Source: Erigeron canadensis
Lineage: Eukaryota > Streptophyta > Magnoliopsida > Asterales > Asteraceae
Direction of reading: 5' to 3'
DNA length: 64,000 nt
NCBI RefSeq assembly: GCF_010389155.1
Contig: NC_057769.1
Location: 13,392,735-13,456,734, forward strand
Below the pieces are notes generated by a model. It searched no databases, was not told the origin of the DNA, and saw nothing but the letters and a program-made list of their open reading frames with translations. Below, in pieces: positions 1 to 12,381 of this stretch (positions are counted from its first letter, which is position 1; each line of letters opens with the position of its first letter). Both the position numbers and the translations under genes were made by a program.

Positions 1-2
1 CT

Positions 3-305
3 ATCGGAGCGCTTCAGACAGAAGTCATTATCGGAGAATACCCGAATTGGAAAATAGAAAAAACAACGTTCCTAACTGTCACAACGAACTCTGGAAACAA
101 CGCAATCCTCGGAAGGGAAGCAATGCGGCGTTTCGGAATCGTGGCATCAACGATCCACTCGCAAATAAAATTTCAGAGTGAAGTAGGGATAACAACATTT
201 TCGTCAAACCTACTGAAAAGAAAGGTGCAAGGGAACAGGCGAAGCTCTTCCGAGAACGAAGAGTGGGAATCCCTCCGCTACTCACCAGAACGGAGATCCC
301 CATGA
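3..305 (+). pseudogene. Ty3/gypsy gag-pol fragment: aspartic protease C-terminal end
   Basis: The frame is open from the window edge to a TGA at 303-305. It contains the block NAILGREAMRRFGIVAST followed by IHSQIKFQSEVGI. That is the end of the retroelement aspartic protease and the linker that normally leads into reverse transcriptase in plant Tat/Athila-type Ty3/gypsy polyproteins. The catalytic DTG would lie upstream of the window. After the linker the frame ends in a serine/arginine-rich tail, and no reverse transcriptase, RNase H or integrase follows before the LTR at 3262. The copy is therefore a pol-deleted, non-autonomous derivative. The family is clear from the motif; the exact lineage (Tat) is inferred from the antisense ORF and LTR downstream. 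Confidence 0.75.
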
Positions 306-902
306 GCATCATCGATTGGGCGAAAGGGACGCAAACAGAGCAAAGGAGCCAAGAAAAACAAGTTCAGAGGCTCGGGGAGAAGAACGGAGGTCCATGAAGA
401 TCTCCGTCAAAAAGTAAACTCCCTGAAAAGACAAAAGGGATAAGCCCGGATTAGCTACCCGGATAAGTCCCAAAAAAGGAAGCTAGTAGCTAGGAACTTT
501 ACTATGTAATGTCCTCCTGCCAATTATTTTTCAATAAAATAAAGCTTTCAACAAAATTCTAAGATCGATCAAACAATAATAAACGAGCATAATAAAATAA
601 AATTAAAAGACTTCGTGTAAATGTTTAAGGGGACGCTCATTAAGACATTCACAAAGCATAAAGAGCCTCCCAAAATCTAAAAAAGGGAACGGCCAAAAAA
701 CCACTCAAAGACAGAGTCATCAAGAATGATAAAGTTAAGGGTAGGTTAAATATATTGCAGGAAATGACAAGTATATACGAAGACCTCCCCCAACACCAAA
801 GGAGGCGAAGGAGAATAATTGTTCAAACGGCACAAAGGCCACCAAATAAAGACTGCCTAAGAGAACATTGTTCAAATCATTCAACCACAAAGACCAGAAG
901 AG
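306..902. other. Non-coding internal spacer of the Tat-like element
   Basis: No convincing coding sequence. An A-rich stretch with AATAAA-like hexamers near 532-545 (TCAATAAAATAAAGC) could serve as the polyadenylation region of the truncated gag-pol unit. In an autonomous element this interval would hold RT, RNase H and integrase. Confidence 0.5.
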
Positions 903-2863
903 TTAGGGGATAACCTGCAAAAGATCGGAGGGAGAAGCATCGGGATCAGCTACAAGCCTGCGAAGGTACTCGGAGTCAATAGTGGCAGGATCATCAAGCG
1001 CGGAATCAAGACGAGCAGCTGTGTCTATGGGGATATTGCGGCCCTCTAGATTGATCGTCCCATCTGTAGATAGAGCACGCATTAATCCCACTTCCGCATG
1101 ACCCTGTTCAAGTTACACACCTTGGACAGCAGCTCGCCAACTTTTGAGCCATTGATGAAGGACTTGCACACATGGGGGATGACCTCTACAATCAGTCTCC
1201 CATACTTCCCTGCCTTATCTGCAAGAGCATCCTGCGCCTCCTTCACGATGCCATCTTTTTATCGTACCTGATCTCCCAAAGACTTCAACTCCCTCTCTTA
1301 CTCAGCAATGATCCTTTGCGCATCAGTCTTCGCAGCGCTTAGCTCTGATTGCAAGGCCCCACAGTCCAACTCCAGCTCCGTCACCTTTGCCCCCAAAGCA
1401 AGCTTCTCTGACATCAACTGCTCATATTTCTCCTTCGAGGGACCAGACTCTACAGCATTCTCCCGCAACCTTGAGTCCATAGCACTGCCAATGATGGCAC
1501 TGTAGAAGATAGAACGGTTATAGAAAGATGAGAGCTCAGGAATGCTCAGGCTCATCAAACCGTTTACCCATCCTGGAGGAGCAATGCTCTGAAGATCGCG
1601 GTGACAAACAGGGGCATCCAAACACTCTTCAAAAGGGTCAAAGGCTGTACATGGAGAATAACCAAATCTCAAACAATCGTCTAAAGACAAACAAGTAGCA
1701 AATGGACTTACATGCTGACTGCGAAGGGTCCCTACTTGTTCTCCCCTTCACCCTCTTCGGTCGATGGCTACCAGGTCCCTTGGACACGGTCTTCCCTCTT
1801 CTCTTCTTCACACGCCCACCAACTGTGTTACCTCGAGCCTCTACCTCCTCAACTAACTCTTCATCATTACCATCAGAAACATCAACAATGTCTTCCACCT
1901 GCTCACCAACTACAGGAGTACATGCCTCAGGGGCTTCATCAAGAATAGGCCCCTCATGAACCATGGTAGGATCAGCGGGTTCGGGGACCACTGGAGCAAT
2001 TGGCTCAATTGGCGGAGGAGCTAGAGCCACCGGTCTAAAGACAATGCCAGTTAACGTAGGCTGCCTATCAATAAGTTATTTAAACGACATCTCTGTAAAT
2101 AAAACAGAAGTAAGCGTCAGTGTCTACTTTGGAAAAGAATGGCAACGAAGAGGAAGTACAAAAGAGTCAACCTACCCTGACCATCAAACTCAATCGCAAC
2201 ATCCAAAGTACCATTCTCCCAACAATTTGCAACCCCGGACTTAAACAATACAGCCTCCGGATACACACACAATTTCAACTTATAAGATGACAAAACTTCT
2301 ACATCTGCTTGCCTAACACCAAAAACACTCGGGGTACTTAGGGGCTCATACTTCAACCTACCCCTATCTAACAAGCCACGACGAGTAGGAGGAATCAACA
2401 ATTGATCAACAAAAACAAACAAATTTTTCCAATCTCTAACCTCAACACCACCAGAAATAAACAGCTCATGATCACCATTTTTTGACACAGTAACCCAATC
2501 CCCAGATTCTTTCAACTTATAAAAGAAGTTAAACAAAGCAACAGATGGTAGTATATGGTTCGCATAGCAAATAACCTGGAAAGCAATGATCTTTGCGATC
2601 CCAGTTGGATGAACAGTAGATATATGGCATCGATAATAATCAATCACAGCAAGGAAGAAAGACGAAAATGGGATCCTAAGGTTACCAAGGGAAAAAGCTT
2701 TCACATATACACCCACAAAACCTTCTGGAGGGTCGCAAATAGATTGCCCTCTTTCTGGGTATCGAACCAAGTTAGGGTTTTGAGAAAAATATGCATCTAC
2801 AAAACTCTGATAGGCAGAGCAGTTGAGCACATTAGTAATATCTTTTATTCCTCTTTTTGACAT
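903..2863 (-). pseudogene. Antisense extra ORF (aORF) of a Tat-lineage Ty3/gypsy element, decayed
   Basis: Minus-strand gene running against the element. Exon 1 starts at the ATG at 2863 (MSKRGIKDIT) and ends at a GT donor near 2180. It encodes a globular region matching the plant 'putative gypsy type transposon' domain (PF04195 style): PEGFVGVYVKAF, LRIPFSSFFLAVIDYY, SGDWVTVSKNGD. Exon 2 (about 2050-1710) is acidic, then basic (VKKRRGKT, HRPKRVKGR), and ends at a GT donor after a Ser/Gln-rich stretch. Exon 3 starts after TTGTCTTTAG near 1682 and becomes a coiled coil (MSEKLALGAKVTELELDCG). In-frame TAA codons near 1297 and 1258 and another at 1082-1084 break the C-terminus, whose tail continues in a shifted frame to 903. 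Such antisense ORFs are known in Tat/Ogre/Grande-type elements; their function is not established. Confidence 0.65.
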
Positions 2864-3261
2864 TATGGAAAGCAAAGAGGAGAAGAAAATGGTGTACCTG
2901 GTTAACTTCAGGTAGATCGAGGAAAAACGAGAGAGAGAGATGAAGAGCAGAGCCAACAAAAGGAAGCAACAATAAAACCCTTACTTTATGGTCAAAAGTT
3001 GGTATTTATATGGGTCATAATCACAAATAACTACCCAGTGATTAAATTACCCTGAGAGATGTGCCAACAAGTTGTCAATAAAGGATAAAAAGTCATTATG
3101 ACCTGAAACTAAATAATAAACCAAGATCAACGGAGCAGTGGAGAAATGGAGGAACGAAGCACGTTCCTTTTGTCTTCGAAGGTATGGTATCCCCTTTTAT
3201 TTGATTCGTTAAGTCTAATGCGATGTTTTACAGATAAAACCTCCCATCAGACTTGGGGGCT

Positions 3262-3894
3262 TGATGATATACCCATACGGAGCTCTAGCTCCGTACCTGA
3301 AGCAGAATACGAAGTCATTTTCATACAGGTAAAGTGATTTATACACATAACGGAGCTCGACCTCCGTTCAGCATAATCATTCCGGAGCTCTAAAGGAAAT
3401 AATTATCTAGCTCCGAGGAAATATACAACAAAGGATGGACACAATTTATTCCGTAATTAATCTATTAAAAATATCGAATCTGCGATATACTCGGACACGG
3501 CTTGGTAACTTGATTACCACAAAATCTCCTCAAGAAGGAAACAGGATATTTACAAAGGGGGAAGAAATTTACCCTAATTCTCTTACCCTCCTCTCCAAGT
3601 TATCTACCCTCTATATAAATAGAGGAGGAAGCCTCACGGCAAAAATATATTCATCCACACAATTCGTATACATCATACGAACTATACACTAAAACCCTCT
3701 CATGAGTTTATTCGACCTCCGGATAAACCCTAAACAAAACCTTCGAAACCCTAAGTCGAACGAATCGACTTAGTCATCAAACCATCCGGCGTAAAGCGGT
3801 CTCTCTGACCCTCTGACCGTAAGGGAACCGCCGATAAACACCCACAACCCAACTCATACCTCCGGTTGAGTCATAGTGCGATTATTTGATCAAA
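3262..3894 (+). repeat. 3' LTR of the Tat-like element
   Basis: Begins TGATGATATA directly after the polypurine tract ACTTGGGGGCT (3251-3261) and ends near TTTGATCAAACA (3892-3895), so the right edge is uncertain by a few bases. The U3 carries three variants of GGAGCTCnnnCTCCG near 3281, 3352 and 3383. The LTR is inserted in the internal region of the minus-strand Athila-like element. Its partner LTR lies outside the window. Confidence 0.7.
3611..3621 (+). promoter_or_regulatory. TATA box of the Tat-like LTR
   Basis: CTATATAAATA followed by AGAGGAGGAAG; its position about two thirds into the LTR fits a U3/R junction promoter. Confidence 0.6.
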
Positions 3895-5137
3895 CACCCA
3901 TATTGGCTTAAATGAACATACCAACCAAAGAAAAATAACTCAAAGGATATAGTATTGCAAAATCCTTTTCCGTTGGTTATAAAGATGAACCAACCCAACT
4001 CTTATAATTTGTAAAATAAATAAATAAAAAAAAAGGAAAAAAAAAAAAACATTGAAGCTTTGTTGGTGTTATTGATGAACCAACTTACAAAAATATGATT
4101 TGACAAATAGGAGAAATACCAACTGACAGTCCAAGCTCATTTTTTCATTTTTTTCTCTTTTTTTTTCTTTTTCTGTTTTTCAATTCTTTTATTCTTTTTA
4201 TTCATTTTTTTTGTGAGCTACTTTTACTCTGACTAATTGGTATTCTCTTAAAGAATGTAGTAACAGTGACAAATCATGTAATACACTGCTAAAATGAATA
4301 ATCCAGACTCGATCCTTAATCATGACGAAATCAAACTACCCCCCATTAGATGAGAATGTCCCAACCCGACATAACAAAATCAAACCCAAACCATCCACTA
4401 GCATAGGCGACCAATGACCCACCAGGACTTCGACTATCAGTATGGCTAGGAAAGGTGTATATTTAGGTGGATTTAAACAAAGAACAGGCTAGTGACAACA
4501 AGTTTTCTATTGTTTCTTGCACTAAAAGTGAGTGCAACATAAGGGTTTTAAACGGGTGGTTTACTAACCAATGTAGTTAGCTACTAAGCACATTACAAAA
4601 CATGCGCATAACAAATTTTTACGAAACAAGGGTGAACATACAAAGAACAAGGGTTTAATCCTAAATTTGCCTCTTCATCATCTAGAAAACCACGGAACGA
4701 TCAATTAGGACAAGTTCTAGAATCACCGGCACACTCACAGCAAATGAAATAATCCGGAAATGGAAAATCAACCTCAAACTTGCACGTCATAGTTCAGAGC
4801 TCTAAAAGAGACATTTACTTCCGGATAAATCCAAAAGCCTATGAAAGGGACAAATTTACAAGGCTAATAATTCCAAAACCGTAACACCTATCATATCTAG
4901 CAATGAATCAATATTCTCACACTTTGGGTGTTTTGGTACTATAAGCGCGCTAGCAATGTTATTAATCTAAAAGGGATTGCCTAATCATTGAAAACACATT
5001 CCACATATTCAAATTTTGTACCAAAGGTGTAGTTACATTGCTTATTAATATCTATAATTAGGTGACAAAAGCAATTAACTACAAGGACAAGAATGAAAAA
5101 GTTTAAAAATCTCTAAAAGTACCCAACTTTTTCATAA
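3895..5137. other. Non-coding 3' internal region of the Athila-like element
   Basis: No gene seen. An A-rich run lies at 4020-4050 and a pyrimidine-rich run at 4138-4210; the rest is AT-rich without recognisable protein similarity. It sits between the tail peptides of the minus-strand element and the inserted Tat-like LTR. Confidence 0.4.
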
Positions 5138-5875
5138 TTACCACCCCCCACACTTGAGTTGGACAATGCCCTCAATGTCCAATAAATTAAGGAAAACTAT
5201 GGGAAATAGGGGAAAGTAAACAAAAATCAAAATCAAGAACAAAAAAAACTTGCCGGGTATGACGGGTGTTCCATGCTTGAAAAGGATGCCAACAAAATAT
5301 GTCGTTGAACTTACTGCCAGGATATGCATATGACATTCAACTTGTTATCAACATGATTACACGATTAACGAGCTAAAGTATATAATAAAGCATGCATACC
5401 ATTCTCCCTACTTATTCAAACAAAATGAAAATAAAATACGACACACGAGTTGCCTCTCGAGAAGCGCTTAATTTATTAACGAGTTGTTAGCTAGACTCCA
5501 TCCCCAAATTTATCATGTTGGGGTCTTAAATGCCCCCACACTTAAAGTGTCAGGTGGTTTACATGAATAAGGTGAATAATATGTGAATTTTAACTTAACC
5601 ATTACCCAAACAATATACTTCACCTTATGCAATTTCCATTTCATTGAACAAAACCTTTTCATACTTTCAATAAAATCTAAAGAAAATATCCACCCTTTCA
5701 TCCAAACTTATAAAATTTCAAATATTCCATTGCGACACGGTATCTTTAAGTAAGTAATTTTAAAACTCATATCCACGGATTTGAAAGGGTTAGGAGCTAA
5801 AGACCTCGGGGCTAATTTAGTGAATAAATGGTAATGAATAAAATTACTACTAGCCCGAAGATTAACTAACTTAAT

Positions 5876-6617
5876 TCAATTAAAGTTAGAATAACAATTA
5901 AAGTTAAAAGAGCTCCCTGGATAACCCGACTTGGGTTGCAAATCATCTTGACATTTGTCCTCGCATTTCTCCACTTCGAGAGTTATATCCCTTTTATCTG
6001 GCTCCTTCTTTCGAGAAATGATCTTCTTCATTATTTTTAATCCTTCAATCTCCAGGACTTTGTTCATATCTGGTGGAAAGATAGACTCCCCAACACTTAG
6101 AGTGTCGGGTGGTCTAAACTTAAGAAGTGAGAAATCTTCAAGTAGGACATTGGAATCCTCCCGACTGATGTCTTCTGTATCTTCATTACTAGCCTCAACG
6201 ATGGATGGCACATACCTTCTGGTGGATACAAACTTGATTCTTAAGGTCGGGGTCGTCACGATCTCTTCATCCCACATAATTTCAGCCTCCTCTTTCCATT
6301 CGGCTTCATCCCAGACGACTTCAGCTCCTTCCTCCAATTCCACATCAACACGGTCACTCTCGTCCTTATTACTTGAATCGTGCGGTTCCGGATGTGGTAT
6401 GTCATGATAGTCCCCGAACAGATCAACTCGGTCTCCTCGTCTTGGAGTTTAGTCTCCTTGCTACATGTCTTCTTCTACATTCTTTCCAAAAGTTATGTCA
6501 CCAAGATCGAACAGCGGATGTGACAATTCGAGTTTCTTCGTATCCTGCAACAGAGAGTTAATAGCACTTAAAACATGACAAGAAACAGGAACTACCTCAC
6601 TTGGAAATGACATAATA
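5876..6617 (-). pseudogene. Gag-like ORF of the Athila-like element, 3' part (left of the CACTA)
   Basis: Continues the frame of 20886-20303 after excision of the CACTA: the first codons read ATT ATG TCA TTT CCA. The frame is open down to 5876 except for a TAG at 6461-6463 and a TAA at 6449-6451. The product is strongly acidic, with two tandem WDE repeats (EVVWDEAEW, EIMWDEE), and it ends soon after the motif KFRPPDTLSVGES. That motif recurs downstream near 5550. The protein resembles the acidic C-terminal tail often attached to Athila-type gag ORFs; I infer this from context rather than from a strong domain. Confidence 0.55.
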
Positions 6618-6620
6618 TCT

Positions 6621-7248
6621 CACTACAAGAAAATTTGGTATTACCGACAGATTTGCGACGGAAAAATTTTCTATCCCAAATTAGTGACGGCTTTCCGATG
6701 GATTTCAGACAGCAAGCCAACTTAATTGATGCAAAAGTATTTACGACGGATTAGAGAAAGATTACCGACAGATTTCAGACATTAAGCCAACTTAATTGAT
6801 GCAAAAGTATTTATGACGGATTAGAGACAGATTACTGACAGATTTGCGACGAAAAAATTTTCTGTCCCAAATTAGTGACGGCTTTCCGACGGATTTTAGA
6901 CAGTAAGCCAACTTAATTGATGCAAAAGTATTTACGACGGATTAGAGACAGATTACCGACGGATTTCAGACAGCAAGCCAACTTAATTGATGCAAAAGTA
7001 TATACAAATCGTCGGAAATCCGTCCCTAAATATATAATTTATCGACGGATTTACGACGGAAGAATTTAATAATAGTAAAAGAAATCCAAATAAATTAATA
7101 TAATATATCCGTCCCAAATCCGTCGGTATTAGGGACGGATTTGCAACGGACTTGGATTAGGCCGTCCCTAACCTGTCGGTATTAGGGAGGGATTTGAGAC
7201 GGACCCAATCTAATTTTTTACGACGGATTTACGACGGGCATATATTTA
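6621..7248. repeat. Left subterminal repeats of the CACTA
   Basis: About three tandem units of some 100 bp (6640-7000) share GACGGATTAGAGACAGATTA and AAGCCAACTTAATTGATGC. Shorter words GACGGATTTACGACGG and CCGTCCCTAATCCGTCG follow in both orientations. In CACTA elements such arrays are transposase binding sites; here that role is inferred. Confidence 0.75.
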
Positions 7249-8120
7249 GCCGTCCTAATCCGTCGCTATTAGGGACGGGTTTGGGACGGACCAAATGTAA
7301 TTTTTTGTTTTTTCAAGTATACGAGAAATGATTTGCATGTACAAGTAATGATCAAGTATATTTATACAATTAGAGTTCTAATGGCACGATCTACGCCCCA
7401 ATAAACGATTTGTTTGTGACGTTTACACGTTCAACCGAGTTGATTCTATATGTAGTTTTATACTCGAAAGTTACTATTTGTACATAAAGTCGCATAGTTG
7501 TGTGAATTTTACACTTTTTAAATTTTAGATATGTCCATTTAGTTGTATGACAGTATTTAGGAATGAATGTTCATTTGTTTTTCTGAAAATTTGTATTTTA
7601 AAAAATAAAAATTCAATTAGCCGTCCCTAATCCGTCGCTATTAGAGACGGATTTGGGACGGACCAAATGTAAATTTTTTATTTTTTCGAATATACGAGCA
7701 ATGATTTGCATATACAAGTAATGATAAAGTGTATTTATACAATTAGAGTTCTAATGGTACGATTTACCCACCAATAGACGATTCGTTTGTGGCTTTCACA
7801 CATTCAACGGAGTCGGTGTATATGTAGTTTTATACTCGAACGTTACCGTTTGTACATAAAGTCGCAGAGTTGTGTGAGTTTGTACACTTTTTAAAATTTA
7901 ACTATGTTCATTTACTTATATGCTTGTATTTAGGAATGAATGTTCATGCGTTTTTGCGAAAATTGGATTTTTAAAAAATAAAAAATCAATTGGCCGTCCC
8001 TAATCCATCTCTATTAGGGACGGCTTTGGGACAGACCAAATGTAATTTTTTTTATTTTTCGAATATACGAGCAATGATTTGCATATAAAAGTAAAGATAA
8101 AGTGTATTTATACAATTAAA
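7249..8120 (+). repeat. Tandem repeat, about 370-bp period, in the CACTA left arm
   Basis: The block starting AGCCGTCCTAATCCGTCGC recurs near 7251, 7619 and 7993, each followed by GGGACGGACCAAATGTAA, an AT-rich run and ATGATTTGCAT. That gives two full diverged units and a partial third. Confidence 0.7.
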
Positions 8121-8944
8121 CTTTCATGGTGAGCATAGAAACGACTAAAACGAAACACCATGAATCATCAAGCATAAAACTTTAATGGTAAAAATAAAAA
8201 GTCTCCAAAGATTTAGTGGTTAAAGTGTGAAAGACTAAAACGTTATCACCCTAAAAATAATGATATATGTCAAAATAAAATATAAAAAACCCAATAAGGC
8301 AAATTAATATATACACAACACGCTAACTAAAAAGCAAAAAAAAAATAAAAAAAAATTAAACAGGCATTCACACCGAATACTTTAAATAGTATATATATAT
8401 AATGTGGTCCTTACATTTGGTCCTTACGATTTCTTTAAATTTCAAGAAATATTCGCACCAAATTCAAAGCTAAAACTCTAGAATTATATCGTCTAAGTTA
8501 AAAGTTATTTTTCTGGGAAGAGATTCCCTCAAGTTATTTCCCCAACTTGACTCAAGTTGAGAAAATCAAAGTACAAGATTCAAAGATAATCTTTAAATCT
8601 TGTCCCTTGATTTTCAATCAAGGGTCAAGATTACTCTAACATGATTAGTCTTGTTAGAGTAACTTGAGGGAATCCTTTCCCTATTTTCCTACTGTATTGG
8701 TAACTCTCTAATGGAAGATTTAATTAATTGCATTGGAATAATTAATTAATCACTATTATCCAAATGATAACATAAAGCTGATTAGTAATGCATTATTGCT
8801 TGAAAAATATAGATGGAGTTAAACTAATGGATTTTGAAATAAGTCTAATTTAAAATTTTAATATATAAAGTAAGCAATGAAAAAATACAATAGATACAAG
8901 GAAAATAAATACACTGTGTTTGTGTCAAAATATAATAATTGTAA
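8121..8944. other. CACTA interior, with a small foldback at about 8519-8680
   Basis: AT-rich, no gene. The piece 8519-8680 folds back on itself: GATTCCCTCAAGTTA near 8522 pairs with TAACTTGAGGGAATC near 8659, enclosing a second inverted pair. It looks like a short MITE; I could not define a target duplication. Confidence 0.45.
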
Positions 8945-9175
8945 GAGTTAAATGCAAGAATGGTCCCCGTGGTTTGTCACTTTTTACAACGGCAGTCTCT
9001 CTCTTGATTTTTTTGCAGCCGTGGTCCCTGAAGATATGTTTCACTTGCAATGGTGGTCCCTCACTAACGAAATCGTTAGTTAGTGTCGTTAAGTTTCCCA
9101 TGTGAGTAGCACATGAGGGGTATTAATGTCCTTCCACCTACACAAATATAAGGCTGTTCAAAAATATTTGTATCC

Positions 9176-9752
9176 AAACACATTATTTAAAAATATAATC
9201 TGGTATTATTTGAAATGTCGGATATTCAAGTTTCGGTTCGGATTTGGATTTAGATTTAGGTAAAAATTTTTGAAAACTTCGGATATTCGAATATCCAAAA
9301 GTCGGATATTCGACTTTTGGATACCCTAAATTTCTAAATCACATTTCGGATATCCAAAAGGAATATTATGCCTATCTTATCTTGAAAATTTAGATATTTC
9401 GGATATTCAAATCCATTATCCGAAATTTTTAATATCTGAAACTTTTAATATCCGAAATTCGGATAGTCGAATTTTAGAAAAAAAAAAATAAGTATCATAG
9501 AAAAAAAATATCTCTAAGTATATGAATTTTAGAAAAAAAAATAACATAGATATTTTCATTTTATTAGATATTGAGACTAACGTTTTGGATACGTTCGGAT
9601 GTTAGAACTAGCATTTTTCGATATCTTTTGATATTTTCGAATTTTAAAAAAATGATATTGAAATTTAACCAAAAAAAATTCTAGATCTTTTCAAAAATCA
9701 CTATCCGAATTTGAATCTAAAATTTATTGTATCCAACTTTTCAAAGAAAATC
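9176..9752. other. MULE interior rich in ATTCGGATATCC-type palindromes
   Basis: No gene. Multiple overlapping copies of CGGATATTCGA and its complement at 9220-9480, then a long A-rich stretch, up to the LTR-element insertion. The interior continues at 18834-18863. Confidence 0.45.
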
Positions 9753-12381
9753 TGTAACATCCCAAACCTTTTATTTAACGGTTGACTTGAGTCGTTAAGT
9801 CAAGGTAACATGTCCGTTACGTCCATGTTAAATTTAGAGCTTATATGTAGTTAATGTGTTATGCGTGTGAGACTTGAATGTCTTATTGATTGACGTAGTA
9901 ATGTGTTCAAGATGTAGTTATATGCCTTTAGAGGTGTTCAAAGTGTTTATTGAGTTGTATATAGTTCATATAGGTGTTTAGGGCTAATAATGTGACGTTT
10001 GGAAGCTTAGGGACGAGTTTTGACATAGGGTGAAAGTCAAAAACGGGATTAGGGTCAAAGAGCAGGTCTTTAGCTTCTAATATCCTTTTCTCTTTGAGCC
10101 CTAACCATTCCCCATTGCCATAATCAATTCCTTGTTCGATTTCATCTTCGTTTGGTTGATTCGAGAGTGTTTTGATCAAGTTTTTGTATCCTCATTGTAA
10201 TCTCCAGGTATTCAAGGTATAATAACATTGATTTTTATGTCATTTCAATCATATAATCAGATCCATAACTGGTCTAGGTTATTAGAAGATCAATTGATGT
10301 CAAAAACGTGTGTTTTGATCAATTCGGTAACCTAAAACGTTTAATTATGTGATGCAAATCAAGTAAGGATTAATCAATGATTTCATTGCATCATTATCGT
10401 CTTAAAATGGTGAATTTTGAGGTACAAAAGTCGTTCATAAGGTTTGGGGTCGTTTGGGGTGTGTTTGGTTAAGTTTTGGAGGTTAAACAATGAGTTTTGT
10501 GCAGAACCAGGACTAGCTGCGGCGCAGCTACTAAGCTGCGGCGCAACTGGAAACCAGTGACACATAGCTGCGACGCAACTTGGTAGTTGCGACGCAATAG
10601 CGACGGAATTTTCAAATGGCCATAACTTTTGAACCGTAACTCCGTTTTTGACAAATAAGATATCCACGGAATCGTGAGAGAGTCTACTTTCTAATGGAAA
10701 TGTTTTTGAAAGATGATTGTAATGTCAAGTTTCCAGAAAGGTCAATTTAGTGAGTGTATCCTGAGTTTCGTCGAGTTATGTAAGCTTTAAAGTATTAATC
10801 GAATGTCCGATGCATCAAGCATTGTCATGAGTCATGTTTATAGGTATTTAGACGTGAGTCATGACCTTAAGTGAGTGGGTATTTATTAGCTCATTATGTC
10901 GTTTAATGATTATAGGTAGTCGGAATACTTGCAAAGCTCGGTAACTTACGTTATCATTTCTTGTGCACTCCATTGAGGTAAGATACACTACTTTGACACG
11001 CTGAGGGTTCAACAAAAATAGTTTTCATATAATAACTTCCCCTAATGATATTTCGGTTGCTTATGGGTATTCGGGATTATACGGGAGGTGATATGGGCTA
11101 TGTAGATGCATATAAAAGCCTGAAATGCTACCCCAATGATACGTATTGCTATGAGATGTTATGTATGCTTAATATATGATATGATATGAAATGATGTACG
11201 ATCTAAGATGATAAATGTTATGCAATGTTGTAATGATATACGATATGCAATGATATATGACGATGTACGTGAGGTAACAATGTATGCGATGTGATGATAT
11301 GAAATGAAACGCTATGAAATGTGATGTATGAGGATGATATGTAAAATGTGCATGATTACATGGCTTGTTCATCTAGTTCACTAGACTTGTTAAGTTGCCA
11401 TGACACGTGCACGTTTAAGGGCCCAAACGTAATGATGTATATGTGATGATGTTTAGGTTGTGTAAACACCTAAACTATATGTGATGTGAAATCGAGCTCG
11501 TAAATTTGATGTGAAAGTGTTAAGCTTAACCCGTACTTGCCCTTGCCCGGTGAGTGCGTATATGGTTGCTTGGGTGGCTCCTTGCAACATAATTACGTGG
11601 TTTGAGTACCTCCGGGTGGCGTGATTAACCACCAATGTCTTTGAACATACGGATTACTCCTGGATTGGCTTGCCATTCCTTAACGACATTGATGCACTAC
11701 TGAATGGTGGTTCATCTAGTCGGGTGCGACTTATGTCACACTTAACGAGATGCATATGTTATATGAGATGCGTGACTTTTGTCACAATTATAAAGATGTT
11801 CAAATGTGATATGTGATGATACAAAAGATGACTAGGCACATTTAGGATGACCCATCCTAATATGAATGATGTTGATGATATGATATGTAAGTGTGATGAT
11901 ATGTTTGGGGATATGTGCCTTAACGAATTAATATGACTTTTATATAATGTTTTAAATGGACAAACGTTTCATAACTTATGTGTTATCTTACTTAGCTAAT
12001 TCGTTAGCTAACACTTGCTCTTTTAAAATGTGTTGTGCCCTCAGGTCCAACAATAGTGAGCAGGTAGATGTGAGAAGATGTGAGGCATGGGTAGACGATC
12101 TTGAAGCTGGTTATAGTTTACCCATAGTGGCTGCTCGCATTAGACATTTGCTTATTGTTTAGATAATAATGACTTGTATTGATTATGTGCTCGGTTGTCT
12201 AATATTAGGCAACCGATGGATTTCCATTTAGACTTATTTTGATGATATGGCTAGTAACACCATTTAATGAATAAACCAAACAGATTTTACTGGTTTGGAC
12301 TTTTAAAGTTAATTCCGCTTCTTTTAACGCCGTTAGGCAAAAGTTTTTGGAAATCCTTATTCTTAAATGTTGGGTGTTACA
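9753..12381 (+). repeat. 5' LTR of the LARD-like element
   Basis: Length 2629 bp, TG to CA. It contains a TATA-like GCATATAAAAGCC near 11119 and a long ATGAT-rich tract at 11165-11350. Four GC-rich palindromic words of the form TGCGnCGCA cluster at 10518-10605. Open frames inside it show no recognisable protein. Confidence 0.9.

Noticed and set aside
5440..5460. Possible 3' LTR start of the Athila-like element (GTCGTATTTTAT shared with the 5' LTR start)
   Set aside because: Only about 12 bases match; the following sequence does not resemble the 5' LTR, so no LTR boundary can be set.
9928..10179. 83-codon minus-strand ORF repeated exactly at 16372-16623
   Set aside because: The repetition comes from the two LTRs, not from gene duplication; no protein family recognised.
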